From NCBI GenBank assembly GCA_947471745.1, contig CANJKZ010000092.1, forward strand, positions 1,364,001 through 1,428,000: DNA of 64,000 bases, written 5' to 3'. The stretch comes from Closterium sp. Naga37s-1 (taxonomy: Eukaryota; Streptophyta; Zygnematophyceae; Desmidiales; Closteriaceae). Below, one piece after another: positions 47,975 through 58,000 of the stretch. Both the position numbers and the translations under genes were made by a program. Every line of letters starts with the position of its first letter. Positions within the stretch are counted from its first letter, which is position 1. The notes beneath the pieces are model-generated. The model was not told the origin of the DNA. It made no database searches and worked only from the letters and a program-made list of their open reading frames with translations.

Positions 47975-50887
47975 ATGTCTTTTACGTACGATTCTCCAAC
48001 CATTTCGAAAAAGGCAAAGCGCTTGCGATTTTTCGAACACTCCGCAGCAGGCAATATATGGAACTTTCATCACCCGTCGCCGGCAATATATGGGAACTCT
48101 CTTCCCCCCCTCTCTCCATTCCATCCCGTTCCTCTTCTTTCAGCCGCTCAGCACCCGTCGCCGTTTCGCTACAACCGCCTTCCTCCCGACGGCTCTGTCC
48201 TCCCGTTGCCATCCGACTCCGAATCCAGCCCCACCTCGTCCTCTTCCGCCTCCGCCCCCGCCTTGCGCGCATCCCGATTCAACGCTCCCGCTGCCTCCTC
48301 CGCATCCCATTCCTCCCCGCTTTCCGCCGACCCCTCGCCCTCTCACTCCCACTCCCTCTCCCCCTCCTCCCCCTCACCCTCCTCCCCCTCCTCCCCCTCA
48401 CCCTCCTCCCCCTCCTCCTCCTCCACCACCATCGCCGACCTTCCCGACGACTGTCTCGCGCTCGTCTTTTCTCACCTCACCTCGCCTCGCGATTGGCTCG
48501 CGGCGGCGTGCGCGTGTCACCGCTGGCGCTACGCCGCCAATGACGGCATCCGCACGCTCTCGCTCTCCGAATCCGCCATTCACAGCCTGCCAGGTGGCCT
48601 CGCCTGCGGCCTCCACAGATTCCGTCAGCTGGCGTCGCTCGAGGTCCCCGCGCCGTGCATGTCCCCCGGGATCGCGTCCACGCTTGCCACGTGTCCGCAT
48701 CTGACGGCCCTCCATCTCGTGCCGCTACGGCGCGTTCTCGCGCATAAGTTCACGAGGCACGATGTTTTCCCACTGCCTGAGGAGCTCGGCCAGGTCACGC
48801 AGCTGCAATACCTGAGGGTTATGAGCGAGATGGTGGCTGAAATTCCGAATTCCGTTTGTCATCTGCCCCTTCTCCGTACACTGCACCTAGATTCGTGCCT
48901 GAAGCTGAAAGCCCTGCCCGCAGAAATTGGGCAGCTTGGTGATTTGGAGGAGCTGAAGATCACAGAGTGCCGGGCTATTTCAGAGCTGCCCGAGTCTCTG
49001 GGCAGCCTGTCGCGGCTCCGGACGCTGATTCTCAATCAATGCACGAGTCTTGCGAAGCTGCCCGAATCCCTCTCCTCCCTGGCTTCGCTGGAAACTTTTG
49101 AGGTCGCTGCATGCAACAAGCTGAACCAGCTGCCCAAAGGGTTTTCCCACCTGCCCAACCTCCTGGTGCTCCGCCTGACCGGGTTTGAAACTCTTCAACC
49201 AATCCCGGAAATTGCAATCAAGTTTCACGACCTGCGAGTGCTCCACATGGGGTGGGCGGCAGCAGAAATCCCCTTTTCTTGGTCCCTCTTCCACGACCTT
49301 CAAGATCTTTCGCTCGCCTGCCCGCTGACCGAAATCGACGATCTCAGCCTGCTGCCCTTGTCCCGGCTCACCTCACTTGAGGTCACACACTCGCGCTACC
49401 TCACCGCCCTCCCCTCCTCCATCTGCTCCCTCTCCTCCCTCACTCTCCTCCGCCTTAACGTCTGCTCCAAGCTCGCCTCCCTCCCCACCAACATCGGCTC
49501 GTTGACTCTCCTCCGCTCACTTGAACTTAAGAAGTGCCTGTCGCTCTCCGCTCTGCCGGATAGCTTGGCGAGTCTGCTCTGCTTGGATTCTGTCATAATC
49601 AAGGACTGCCATTCGTTGAAGTGTCTGCCGGAGAATTTCGGGCAGCTGGGGAAATTGCGGTCCATGCAGCTGGTGAATTGCCCGGTTTTACAGGACCTGC
49701 CCGCGTCTTTCGGGCAGCTCTTGTCGCTGCAGGCACTGGAGATCTGGAACTGCAAAGCGCTGGTGGGTCTGCCCGACTCTTTCGGGCAGCTCGAAAAGCT
49801 GAAGAAGCTTCGCATGATTGGCTGTAACTCGGTCCTCGCCCTGCCGGAGAACTTCGGGCAGCTGAAATCTCTTGAGTTCCTGGAGCTGCTCGACCTTCTG
49901 CGGGTAGAAATCCTTCCCGGCACATTCGGTGATCTTTCAACTCTGCAGTCACTGACCCTTCGCCTGCCCGGAATCACACAGCTGCCGCCCTCTTTCGGGC
50001 AGCTCGCGTCGCTCCATTGGCTTGTGCTGCTCAGCATGCCAAACCTTTCCAACCTGCCCGAGACCTTGGGCACCCTCTCGGCACTCAAGCAGCTGGAGTG
50101 TGTGTCCTGCACGTCTCTCCGCCAGGTGCCCGAGTCTCTCGGGCAGTTAAAGAATCTTTCGGAGATGGACTTTCAGTGGATCCCTGTTCCAAGCCTCCCT
50201 GCTTCGCTCGGCTCCCTGTCTAGACTCCAGTCTCTGCTGCTGACCGGGCTGACCAACCTGCGTGCGCTGCCCGCATCCATCGGGCAGCTGGAAAACCTCA
50301 AGAAGCTGAAGCTGATGAGCCTGTCGCAGCTCTCCACTCTGCCCGACTCGTTCGGCGAGCTGACCAGCCTCCGAATCCTAGTCATATCCCACGTCCCCCT
50401 CACCGCCCTCCCTGCAAATTTCACCTTCCCTTCCCTCCTCTCCCTCACCATCACCCACACCAAGCTCTCCACTCTCCCGCCGTCCTTCTCCTCGCTCACA
50501 TCCCTCCGCCTGCTCCACATTGCACACTGCCCCACACTCCGCGCCCTCCCATGGGATCTTGGCAACCTCTCTTCTCTCCACACCCTCCGCATCCTCTCCC
50601 TCCCCCTCCGCTCGCTCCCTGATTCTACCGGATCACTCGCCAAGCTTCAAGAGCTTGAGCTGCAGGACCTTCCAATCTGCTCCGTGGATTTTCTGGGCAA
50701 GATGAAGCGGGTGCGGAAGGTGACTATAAAGGGGTGTGATTCTCTGAGGGAGGCGCATGGATCCATGCCTGCCTGGATGAGATCTGCGTCGATTCCACAA
50801 CTGAGCATTGCGTTTTCGAATGCCCCACCCCCCTCCCCATTCCTGCCTTATTTGAACATGTATGAGTCCAGCTGCCCTGTTATGTGA
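47975..50887 (+). CDS. F-box and leucine-rich-repeat protein
   Basis: A single 970-residue frame, starting at an ATG at 47975 unless the exon at 47636 is used. Residues about 30-150 are Ser/Pro-rich and disordered. Residues about 152-188 form an F-box (IADLPDDCLALVFSHLTSPRDWLAAACACHRWR), which binds SKP1 in SCF ubiquitin ligases. From about residue 250 to 930 there are some 25 LRRs of 23-24 residues with the pattern L-x-LP-x-x-(F/L)GxLxxLxxLxL. They are rich in LPESLGxL and LPxSFGQL blocks, like the LRRs of plant intracellular receptors and of TMV-resistance-type proteins. An F-box with this LRR type suggests a substrate receptor for ubiquitination, which is an inference. No nucleotide-binding domain is present. 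The repeats are uniform at DNA level, as expected from internal duplication. The gene has no clear intron and shows none of the exon-edge copies seen nearby. Confidence 0.85.
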   Translation: MSFTYDSPTISKKAKRLRFFEHSAAGNIWNFHHPSPAIYGNSLPPLSPFHPVPLLSAAQHPSPFRYNRLPPDGSVLPLPSDSESSPTSSSSASAPALRASRFNAPAASSASHSSPLSADPSPSHSHSLSPSSPSPSSPSSPSPSSPSSSSTTIADLPDDCLALVFSHLTSPRDWLAAACACHRWRYAANDGIRTLSLSESAIHSLPGGLACGLHRFRQLASLEVPAPCMSPGIASTLATCPHLTALHLVPLRRVLAHKFTRHDVFPLPEELGQVTQLQYLRVMSEMVAEIPNSVCHLPLLRTLHLDSCLKLKALPAEIGQLGDLEELKITECRAISELPESLGSLSRLRTLILNQCTSLAKLPESLSSLASLETFEVAACNKLNQLPKGFSHLPNLLVLRLTGFETLQPIPEIAIKFHDLRVLHMGWAAAEIPFSWSLFHDLQDLSLACPLTEIDDLSLLPLSRLTSLEVTHSRYLTALPSSICSLSSLTLLRLNVCSKLASLPTNIGSLTLLRSLELKKCLSLSALPDSLASLLCLDSVIIKDCHSLKCLPENFGQLGKLRSMQLVNCPVLQDLPASFGQLLSLQALEIWNCKALVGLPDSFGQLEKLKKLRMIGCNSVLALPENFGQLKSLEFLELLDLLRVEILPGTFGDLSTLQSLTLRLPGITQLPPSFGQLASLHWLVLLSMPNLSNLPETLGTLSALKQLECVSCTSLRQVPESLGQLKNLSEMDFQWIPVPSLPASLGSLSRLQSLLLTGLTNLRALPASIGQLENLKKLKLMSLSQLSTLPDSFGELTSLRILVISHVPLTALPANFTFPSLLSLTITHTKLSTLPPSFSSLTSLRLLHIAHCPTLRALPWDLGNLSSLHTLRILSLPLRSLPDSTGSLAKLQELELQDLPICSVDFLGKMKRVRKVTIKGCDSLREAHGSMPAWMRSASIPQLSIAFSNAPPPSPFLPYLNMYESSCPVM

Positions 50888-51500
50888 TACTCGTTGCTGT
50901 AGTTATTTTTCTGTTATTATTTTATACAGTTGAATAACAGTTTTGCTGTGGCCACATTATTATTGCCCTCCATGTTTAGCAATTGTTGACGTTTGGACAA
51001 GGTTTATGACATTTAGTAGGTTAGTGTAGAGTAGCGAAACCGCGCTTCACCGTCGCAACGCCCGACAAAGCTGACTTGGAAGCCCACGCGCGAGAAGTGG
51101 AGATTCTTCCGAATTTGCTCGTAACTCCCTTGCATTGCTGACATCTGCCAGGTTTTGCACCACTGAGACTCTGGTCCGGTTCGGTCCAGACCGATTCAGC
51201 CTGGTTTTGGGGTGAAAGCATGGTCCAGCTTCGAGGGAAAATTCTGTGCATGGAAGCATCGTCGTCCTATCATCCTTTCTAGAAGCCATGTACACGTCGA
51301 GTCGCTTGTACTGTACACACTTGGGGGTGCTGTATAACTTCGTCCACAGCAGACTACTATCAGCCATTCCCGTCGGATTCACTCTGGAATCTGCGTTCCC
51401 TGATCGAGGCAGCTTTTATTCGTGAAATCCCCGTCTCCGCTGTAGCCCTGCGCGATTTATATCAACTCGATCCAATCAGAGAGTATCGGCGAGCAGAGTA
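50888..51500. other. Spacer between F-box/LRR and GST genes
   Basis: 3' flank of one gene and promoter region of the next. Nothing else recognised. Confidence 0.4.
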
Positions 51501-53171
51501 ATGGCGTCGGATGAGTCGTCGTCGCGTATTCAGCTCTACTCTCTGGCCACCCCGAACGGTCAAAAGGTCCGTTACTGCTCGCTGGGGGCTTTCTAGGCAA
51601 TTTTAGAAATTAGAGATGTCTTAGAAACAGGCCGGCGGTCTGCTCCCTGTCCCCTTTTGCAGCCGTCGGATTTACTTCGCTGGTCCCCGTAGTTATTCAA
51701 AGTTATCGTCTGACCGCTTGTCCAAATGAGCATCGCAATGGGGGGATGGAGATTCCGTACGATGTACGATGCGAACACCATCAACAGGATCAATCGCGAG
51801 CAGTTCACGACGGAGTTCCAGTGGGTGATTTTTGTTTATTATATATTCCTCCTTTCCGTTCGCCTCTCTCCCCCACTATCGTCTAATCGCCTGTCCAGGT
51901 GAGCATCGCATTGGAGGAGATGGAGATACCGTACGATGCGCACACCATCAACATCTTGAAGGACGAGCAATTCACGCCCGAGTTCATCGCCATCAACCCC
52001 AACAGCAAGATACCCGCCATCGTGGATCTTAAGGGAACGCCAGGTAAGCAACAGAAACCAGCTCATCAGGATAATTTCGTTCAGGCTCCTGACATTCCTG
52101 TCCTTAGCCGTGCCAGCCAATCTCCCAGCAATATTTTACATTCTCCTCTTTTTTTTTTTTTTTCCCTGTTCGCCCTCCACCAGACGGCACCCCGTTGAAG
52201 ATATTTGAGAGCGGGGCCATCCTGCTGTATTTGGCGGAGAAGTCGGGCAAGTTTCTGCCGCAGGATGCCGTGCAGCGATGGGAGACCCTCTCCTGGCTCT
52301 TCTTCCAAATGGGTGGTGTCGGTCCCATGTTCGGCCAGGTGAGGCATTTCATGCCGAACCATGTTTAGCCAGGTGATAAGTCTGATGCTGACATATCTTT
52401 GACCAGGACAAGTGCGACCACCCGTCCCCTACCCAGCTTTGGGTTGAGAGCGCTGGAAGACATTACCTCCTTTTTTTCTCACTACCTCCTTGTGCTCACT
52501 CTTCCCAACAGTTTGGTCATTTCTTCAAGTACGCTCGCGACAAGTGCGACCACCCGTACCCCACCGAACGCTACACCAACGAGGTGCGGCGGCTGCTGGG
52601 GGTGCTGGAGAAGCGGCTGGAAGGGAGGGAATTCCTCATTGATGCTGGATATACCATCGCTGACATGGCCATCTTCCCCTGGGTCATCTGCCTCAAGGTG
52701 AGTGGCAAGTTTGATTTGATTTTGCTACCACAGGTTGCTTTGGAGAAGTGGTCGGCTGGAGGAGGGGGAGTTCCCCGTTGGTGCTGGCGACACCAACGCT
52801 GACATGGCCAGTGGCCACCTTCCCCTGGGTCATATGCCTTAAGGTGTGCTTTCAACGACACTGGGTGCCAATCTTAACGCGGTTATTCTTGGATTCATCC
52901 TCTCTTTCCCCCTTCGGTTCCATCCTTTTCCCCCCTTTCACTCCTCCCCGTTCGCACTTGGCCTTCTCCTTTCCACTCGAGCGCTTGCCCTTTCCTTATT
53001 TACACTTGAATCCTTATTCGTTGACGCTCCTTGTTTCCCTCTGTACAGAAACATTATAATGGCGAGGAGCAGCTGAAACTGGAGGAGTTTCCAAAGGTGC
53101 ATGCATGGACAGAGAGGTGCCTAGCTAGGCCGCTCACCGCCAAGGGAATGAATGTTTGCCCTTTTAGTTGA
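51501..53171 (+). CDS. Glutathione S-transferase, Ure2p/Nu (YfcG-like) type
   Basis: Five exons: 51501-51566, 51899-52043, 52184-52338, 52512-52697, 53049-53171, phases 0, 1, 0, 0, giving 224 residues. The thioredoxin-like half has [13 protein letters not shown] with Thr17 and Asn19 in the position used for glutathione by Ure2p/YfcG-type enzymes, then [11 protein letters not shown] with the cis-proline, and the [12 protein letters not shown] glutathione-binding motif near residues 79-90. The helical half holds the [10 protein letters not shown] capping box with Asp173. These bacterial- or fungal-like GSTs occur in mosses and algae, and the family is known for disulfide reductase or peroxidase activity. 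No targeting peptide is obvious, so cytosolic location is likely. Introns 1, 3 and 4 carry copies of exon edges. Confidence 0.92.
51706..51822 (+). repeat. Degenerate copy of GST exon 2 start
   Basis: Aligns with 51877-51982, including upstream intron bases (ATCGTCT...TGTCC). The acceptor CAGGT has become CAAAT, so the copy is not spliceable here, and a short internal repeat has been added. Confidence 0.82.
52346..52440 (+). repeat. Fragment copies of GST exon 3 end and exon 4 middle
   Basis: 52346-52375 resembles the end of exon 3 with its donor (CCATGTTTAGCCAGGTGA, with a stop). 52404-52440 repeats GACAAGTGCGACCACCCGT from exon 4. Both lie in intron 3. Confidence 0.75.
52740..52848 (+). 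repeat. Degenerate copy of GST exon 4 end with donor
   Basis: Aligns with 52605-52705. It keeps GCTGACATGGCCA and TTCCCCTGGGTCAT and a GTGTGC donor, but has indels and an in-frame stop when joined by the nearest acceptor. Confidence 0.82.
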
Positions 53172-54474
53172 CCTGTGACTGATGAAAGTACATACGGTAC
53201 GCATTTCTGGGCTGGAATGTCCAGAAAATACATTTTAGACATGAATTGTGCTAACATACTTGGTTTATTCAGTGCATTAGGTCGTGTATTGTAAACTGTT
53301 TGCGAAGTACAATTACTCTGTAGGAAAAATTGTTTCCTTCACAGATTTAGCTCAAACGAGACACGAGGATGGGATGGTTCGGAAATGCTTATGAATGGAT
53401 TTGTTTCTGGAGAACAGATGTTAAAGCCCGCAGCCCAAGTTGCACAAGATTAGTAATCTTGATGCCAGGGCACTTGAGCTGGCGAGGAGTTTCTAGCACT
53501 GGTGTCTTCCTCTGTGCTTGTATTTGTGCTGAAGTCCCAAGTTGCAGCACTAGGTTCTTCAAGTTGAGTATCGGGACTAGGCTGGATTTGTAGAAAGTGT
53601 CGCCGCGCAACACCAAGGTTTTCAAGATTAGTAATCTTGATGCCCGTGGTCTGCAACTTGGGACTCGGGCTTTAAGATTCGTTCATTGTAGACCAAACAA
53701 ATAAACGAGTACACAGATTCAACGCAGATCTTTCATCACCATCTCAGCCGAACCCTGCTCCTCAGCCGAACTCTTTCATCACAACTTCGCGCCACGATAA
53801 TCCCAAGGCAGTGCAGGATTTTGAATTCCACTGCCTCGTCTCGCCTGTCAGACTCGCGCATTTGCTGCGCGGGCATGCGAAGTCCCTGTTCCTCGCTTTT
53901 TGGTGGCTTCAGCCGCTCGTTACGAGCAGTGCGTGTGCGTCGGCCATGGCGGTCGGTGCTTCACCACGACCACCATCATCTGCATTCGCCTTCTGCGTTT
54001 GTCACGGAGAGATGTCGGTGTCGCAAATGCGTCGGAATCCTGACAGCCGTCCCATCGATTGCTTCATGGGTTCACAACAGGAAGATAATAAAAAATTTTG
54101 CACGGCTTGGCTCACACCGTCTCGGTTTAAAAGACGTAAAACCGATAAACGCTTGCCTGTCTGAAAGCCAGTGGGTGTGGTTGCAAGAATTAGCCTAATT
54201 CTTGGTGTTCAGAATCCAGAACCCTTCAGAACCATTCAGGACCGTTCAGGACCGTTCAGGACGCTACCGCTTTGTTGAACAGTTTGACGTATTCCATCGC
54301 AACACGTCAAATAGCCACTCAGAAACTGTCCGGCACCGTTCCGAAGGCTGCTGAAAGCTCACTGCTTCTAATTTACGCTCAGACTCAGGCTCAGCCTTAG
54401 GCTCGGCCTTAGTCTCGGCCTTAGTCTCGGGCTCAGGTTTAAATCAAGGAACCTTTCGTTGGAAGCAGCCCACG
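53172..54474. other. Spacer between GST and secreted LRR gene
   Basis: Noncoding by inspection. Holds an inverted-repeat unit (53421-53675). Close to the next gene is a run of related CTCAGG/CTCGGCCTTAG units (about 54370-54440), probably promoter or 5' leader. Confidence 0.4.
53421..53675. repeat. Inverted-repeat unit of about 255 bp
   Basis: Arms 53421-53444 and 53652-53675 are inverted copies (TTAAAGCCCG...CAAGTTGCA) with two or three mismatches. A third copy of CCCAAGTTGCA lies inside at about 53536, and AGATTAGTAATCTTGATGCC occurs twice (about 53447 and 53625). It looks like a small MITE-type or foldback element; I could not confirm a target duplication. Confidence 0.55.
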
Positions 54475-55010
54475 ATGGCTCAAGCTCGCGGTGTGGCTCA
54501 AGCTGTTTTCACCGTGGCACTGATAGCCGTGCTCGCAGCTTCTTGTCAAGGTAACCATTTCCTTTCAGGCGCCTCGAAAGTCGTGCTCGCAGCATTTTGA
54601 CAAAGTTACCACTTCCATCATGTGACCGGGATGTGCTTCTGATTTTAGCTCTGATTTGAGCTCTGACATGATTGGTTTCTCGCAGACTGTCCCTCGTGCC
54701 CTTTCTCTCTGTCTCTTTCAAGTGTTCACCATATCATTGTCCCATCCTTGTTTTTTTTTTATTGACATTTTCTCACTTAACCGGTGCCAATGTGAGATTT
54801 GCAACTCTGCCACGTCATCACTATTTACCAACCAGCAGCAGCCACAGACCCGTCTGACGTGGCAGCGCTTCAGCGCTTCCACTCATCTGTCTTCACCATC
54901 ACTAGCAGCAGCCATGCCAGCAGCAGCACCAGTGACAAGAGCAGGAAAAGCGGAAACAGCACCAGTAGCAGCAGCAACAGCAACAACAGCGGAAACAGCA
55001 GCAGTGGAAG

Positions 55011-55044
<34 letters not shown>

Positions 55045-58000
55045 GTGATGGCTGGCAGGGGAGGAAATAAGGTGCCTGGAGTGCCGGGATGGTTCCCTTC
55101 AGTCCAATCAGACCCCTGTCAGGACGCGTTTCCAGGAGTGCAGTGCTCCAATGACCAGCCTCCACGTATCACTGGGTAACCTCTCTTTCTCTGTTCCTCC
55201 CTCCCTCCCTTGTTCCACCCACTCACCACCCTCTTCTTCTCCCACCTCCCCACTTCCCCTCGCTCTCTCCTTCTCCCTCTCCCTCTCCTCCTCAAGGCTC
55301 TCGTTCTACCAAAGCACTTCTTCCCTATCTGGTCTTGTTCCTTCTTTGCGTGTCTCTCTCCTTGCATGTGTGTCCACCATGTGTCTGACTGCGTATCTGT
55401 GCACCACCAGCATCGGTCTCTACTCGCTGGGGCTGCATGGCTCGTCTCTGAGAGCCCTCGCCCTCTTGAGTCGCCTTGAATTCGTTGACCTCGAGGTATG
55501 TAGATGTGTGAAGTTAGGAGCACTTTGCATGCAGCATATTGCATATCTTTCAGTCAGTTTGTAAGTTCCGAATGCATTTGCACTTGACAGAAAGATTTCT
55601 TCCGTTGTGTATTAGACTGCGTTCACTTATAACGAATCTGGTCCCTTGTTATCTTTTCTTCAAATTCATCTCCTCTCCCCTCTCCCCTCTCCCCTGCTCC
55701 CCTCTCCCCTCTCCCCGCTCACCTCTCCCCTCTCCCCTCTCCCCTCTCCCTGCTCTCCTGCTCCCTGCTCCCCTGCTCCCCTCTCCCCTCTCCCCTGCTC
55801 CCCTGCTCCCCTGCTCCCCTGCTCCCTTCTCCCCTGCTCCCCTCCCCCCTCTCCCCTGCCCCCCACTCCCCTCTCCAAACTCTCTCCTCAGAGCAACGCC
55901 TTTCACTGCCGCCTGCCAAAGTCTCTCTCCCGCCTCCTCCGTCTCACCTACCTGGACATATCCAAGAACCTTCTCTATGGCTCGCTCCCAGACCTCTCCC
56001 CCCTGCCTCTCCAGTTCCTATTCCTCGACCACAACCGCGCCGCCCCCACCTCCGCCCCTGCCGCTGCCCCTGCCCCTGCCCCTGCCCCTGGCTCTCCCTC
56101 TGCCACTGCCCCGCCCTCTACCTCTGCTCCTGCCGCTGCTTCTGCCTCTGGGCCAACACTGCGCGGAGGGCTTACTTCCCCTGCTCCGCGTGCGCAAAGG
56201 TGGTGTGGCCTCACGGGAGGGATACCGGCAGGGCTGGCGAATGTGACCACGCTGCGTGCCCTCGACCTGTCATTCAACTCCTTGTCTGGTGAGTGAGTGA
56301 GACTGCCTTGTTCGCCTTGTTCTTTACGTGGCCGTATTATAGCTGTCTCACATGAAAGATACGGAAAGTCTGGCGAATGTGACCACACTGCGTGCCCTTG
56401 ATCTCTCATTCAACTCCTTGTCTGGTGAGTGAGTGACTGCCTGCTGCCTGCTGGAATCCCTCCCGTGAGAGTGAAACTGCTGCCCTGCTGCTAACCCACA
56501 TCTGTGTGTTCCTCATCCCCCTCCGTGTCCGGTGCTCTTCAGGCCTACTCTCGCGCCCTCACCTCACCTCTCTCTCGCCACACTTGCGAACGGTCCGATG
56601 GCAACCAGCTCTCACAGAATGGGACATCTCAAACCCGCATCATCACTTCGACGTTGAGGAGTCTGGTTTTGAGGCGCCTCAAAATCAGACGCCCCTCACC
56701 TCACCATTCACCACGCTTGCAAACGGGCTGCAGGGCAATCAAATCAGCTCTCACAGAATGGGATAACCTCGTGATAAAAGAGTGTTTTTGAGAAGTTTCA
56801 AAACTCGCCACGCTTGAGAACGGTCTGCTGGGGCAATTCTGGGCCATCAGCTCTCACACAGAACGGGGCCATCTCAAACCCTCATCATCACCCCGATGTT
56901 CCACATTCCCGTCCTTCTCTTCTGCTCCTCAGGCGCCATCCCTGCCGCCCTCACATCTCGCCTCACTCGCCTGCTGCATCTGGGACTACAGAGCAACCAG
57001 CTGTCAGGCGCCATTCCACCCCTGGACCAGCTGAAGCAGGTGAGTGTGCTACCTGCCATGGAAGGACGCAGTATCCCTCCCTGGCATACCGTCTATGCAT
57101 ATTGATTCCGTGGCATGTCTGCAGTACCCCTGCTCCCCCCACGTCACGTCTCGCATCTCAGACCGCTCCCTTCCCTGCAGAGCAGTCGGTTCTCAGGCGC
57201 CATTCCACCTCTTGACCAGCTGATCCGAGTGAGGGTGCCACCTGTCATGCCACTCATGCTGCATCCCTTCTCATCCCACTTCTCGCGCCTCACATCTCAG
57301 CCTGCAGAGCAACCACCGCCCCTCACGCGCCATTCCGCCCCTTGATTGACCAGCTGAAGCAGGTGAGGGTGAGGCTGTGAGCTGCCATGCGAGCGATCGA
57401 TGCTGGATCCCTTCTCACCCCGCATCGCACTCCTCAAATCCCACTCACACCTCACCCTTTTGTCAGTCACTCCTCACATCTCGGCCTTCAGAGCAACCGC
57501 CTCTCAGGCGTCATGCCGCCACTCGGCTAGCTGAAGCAGGTGAGTGTGTTTTGAGGCGCCTCAAATGTCACCTCAATATTCGCGGGTTTCATACAGGCGC
57601 CATGCCGCCACTCGGCCAGGTGAAGCAGGTGAGTGTGCTGCTGCCGGCCATGCCACTCATGCTGCATCAAACCTTTGCCACCCCACATCTCACTCCTCAC
57701 ATCTCACTCCTCCTGTTCTTCCCCTCCCTCCCACGCTCCATCTCTTCCTCCCTTCCTCCCCTCCCCTTCTGTGTCCACCAGTTGGCCAGGCAACGCTCCA
57801 GCTGGCCTTCAACCCCCACCAGCGCCTCTCCCCCCCTCCATCCCGCGCCTCACCTCCCTCGTTCTCGTGCTCAATCTCTCCTCCACCAGAATTTAAGGGC
57901 TTCTACCTGAACCAGCCACATATCCCTTCACCACCTAAGCTACTTGGCTGTTAGAGGCACCTCAAACCCTCAATGCACCTTCCTTTTTCCTTTCTCCCCC

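Noticed and set aside
48398-50643. Several minus-strand frames (up to 238 residues) in the F-box/LRR gene
   Set aside because: Shadows of the regular LRR codon pattern; no independent features.
55649-55919. Gly/Glu/Arg-rich minus-strand frames
   Set aside because: Composition effect of the CT-rich intron tract.
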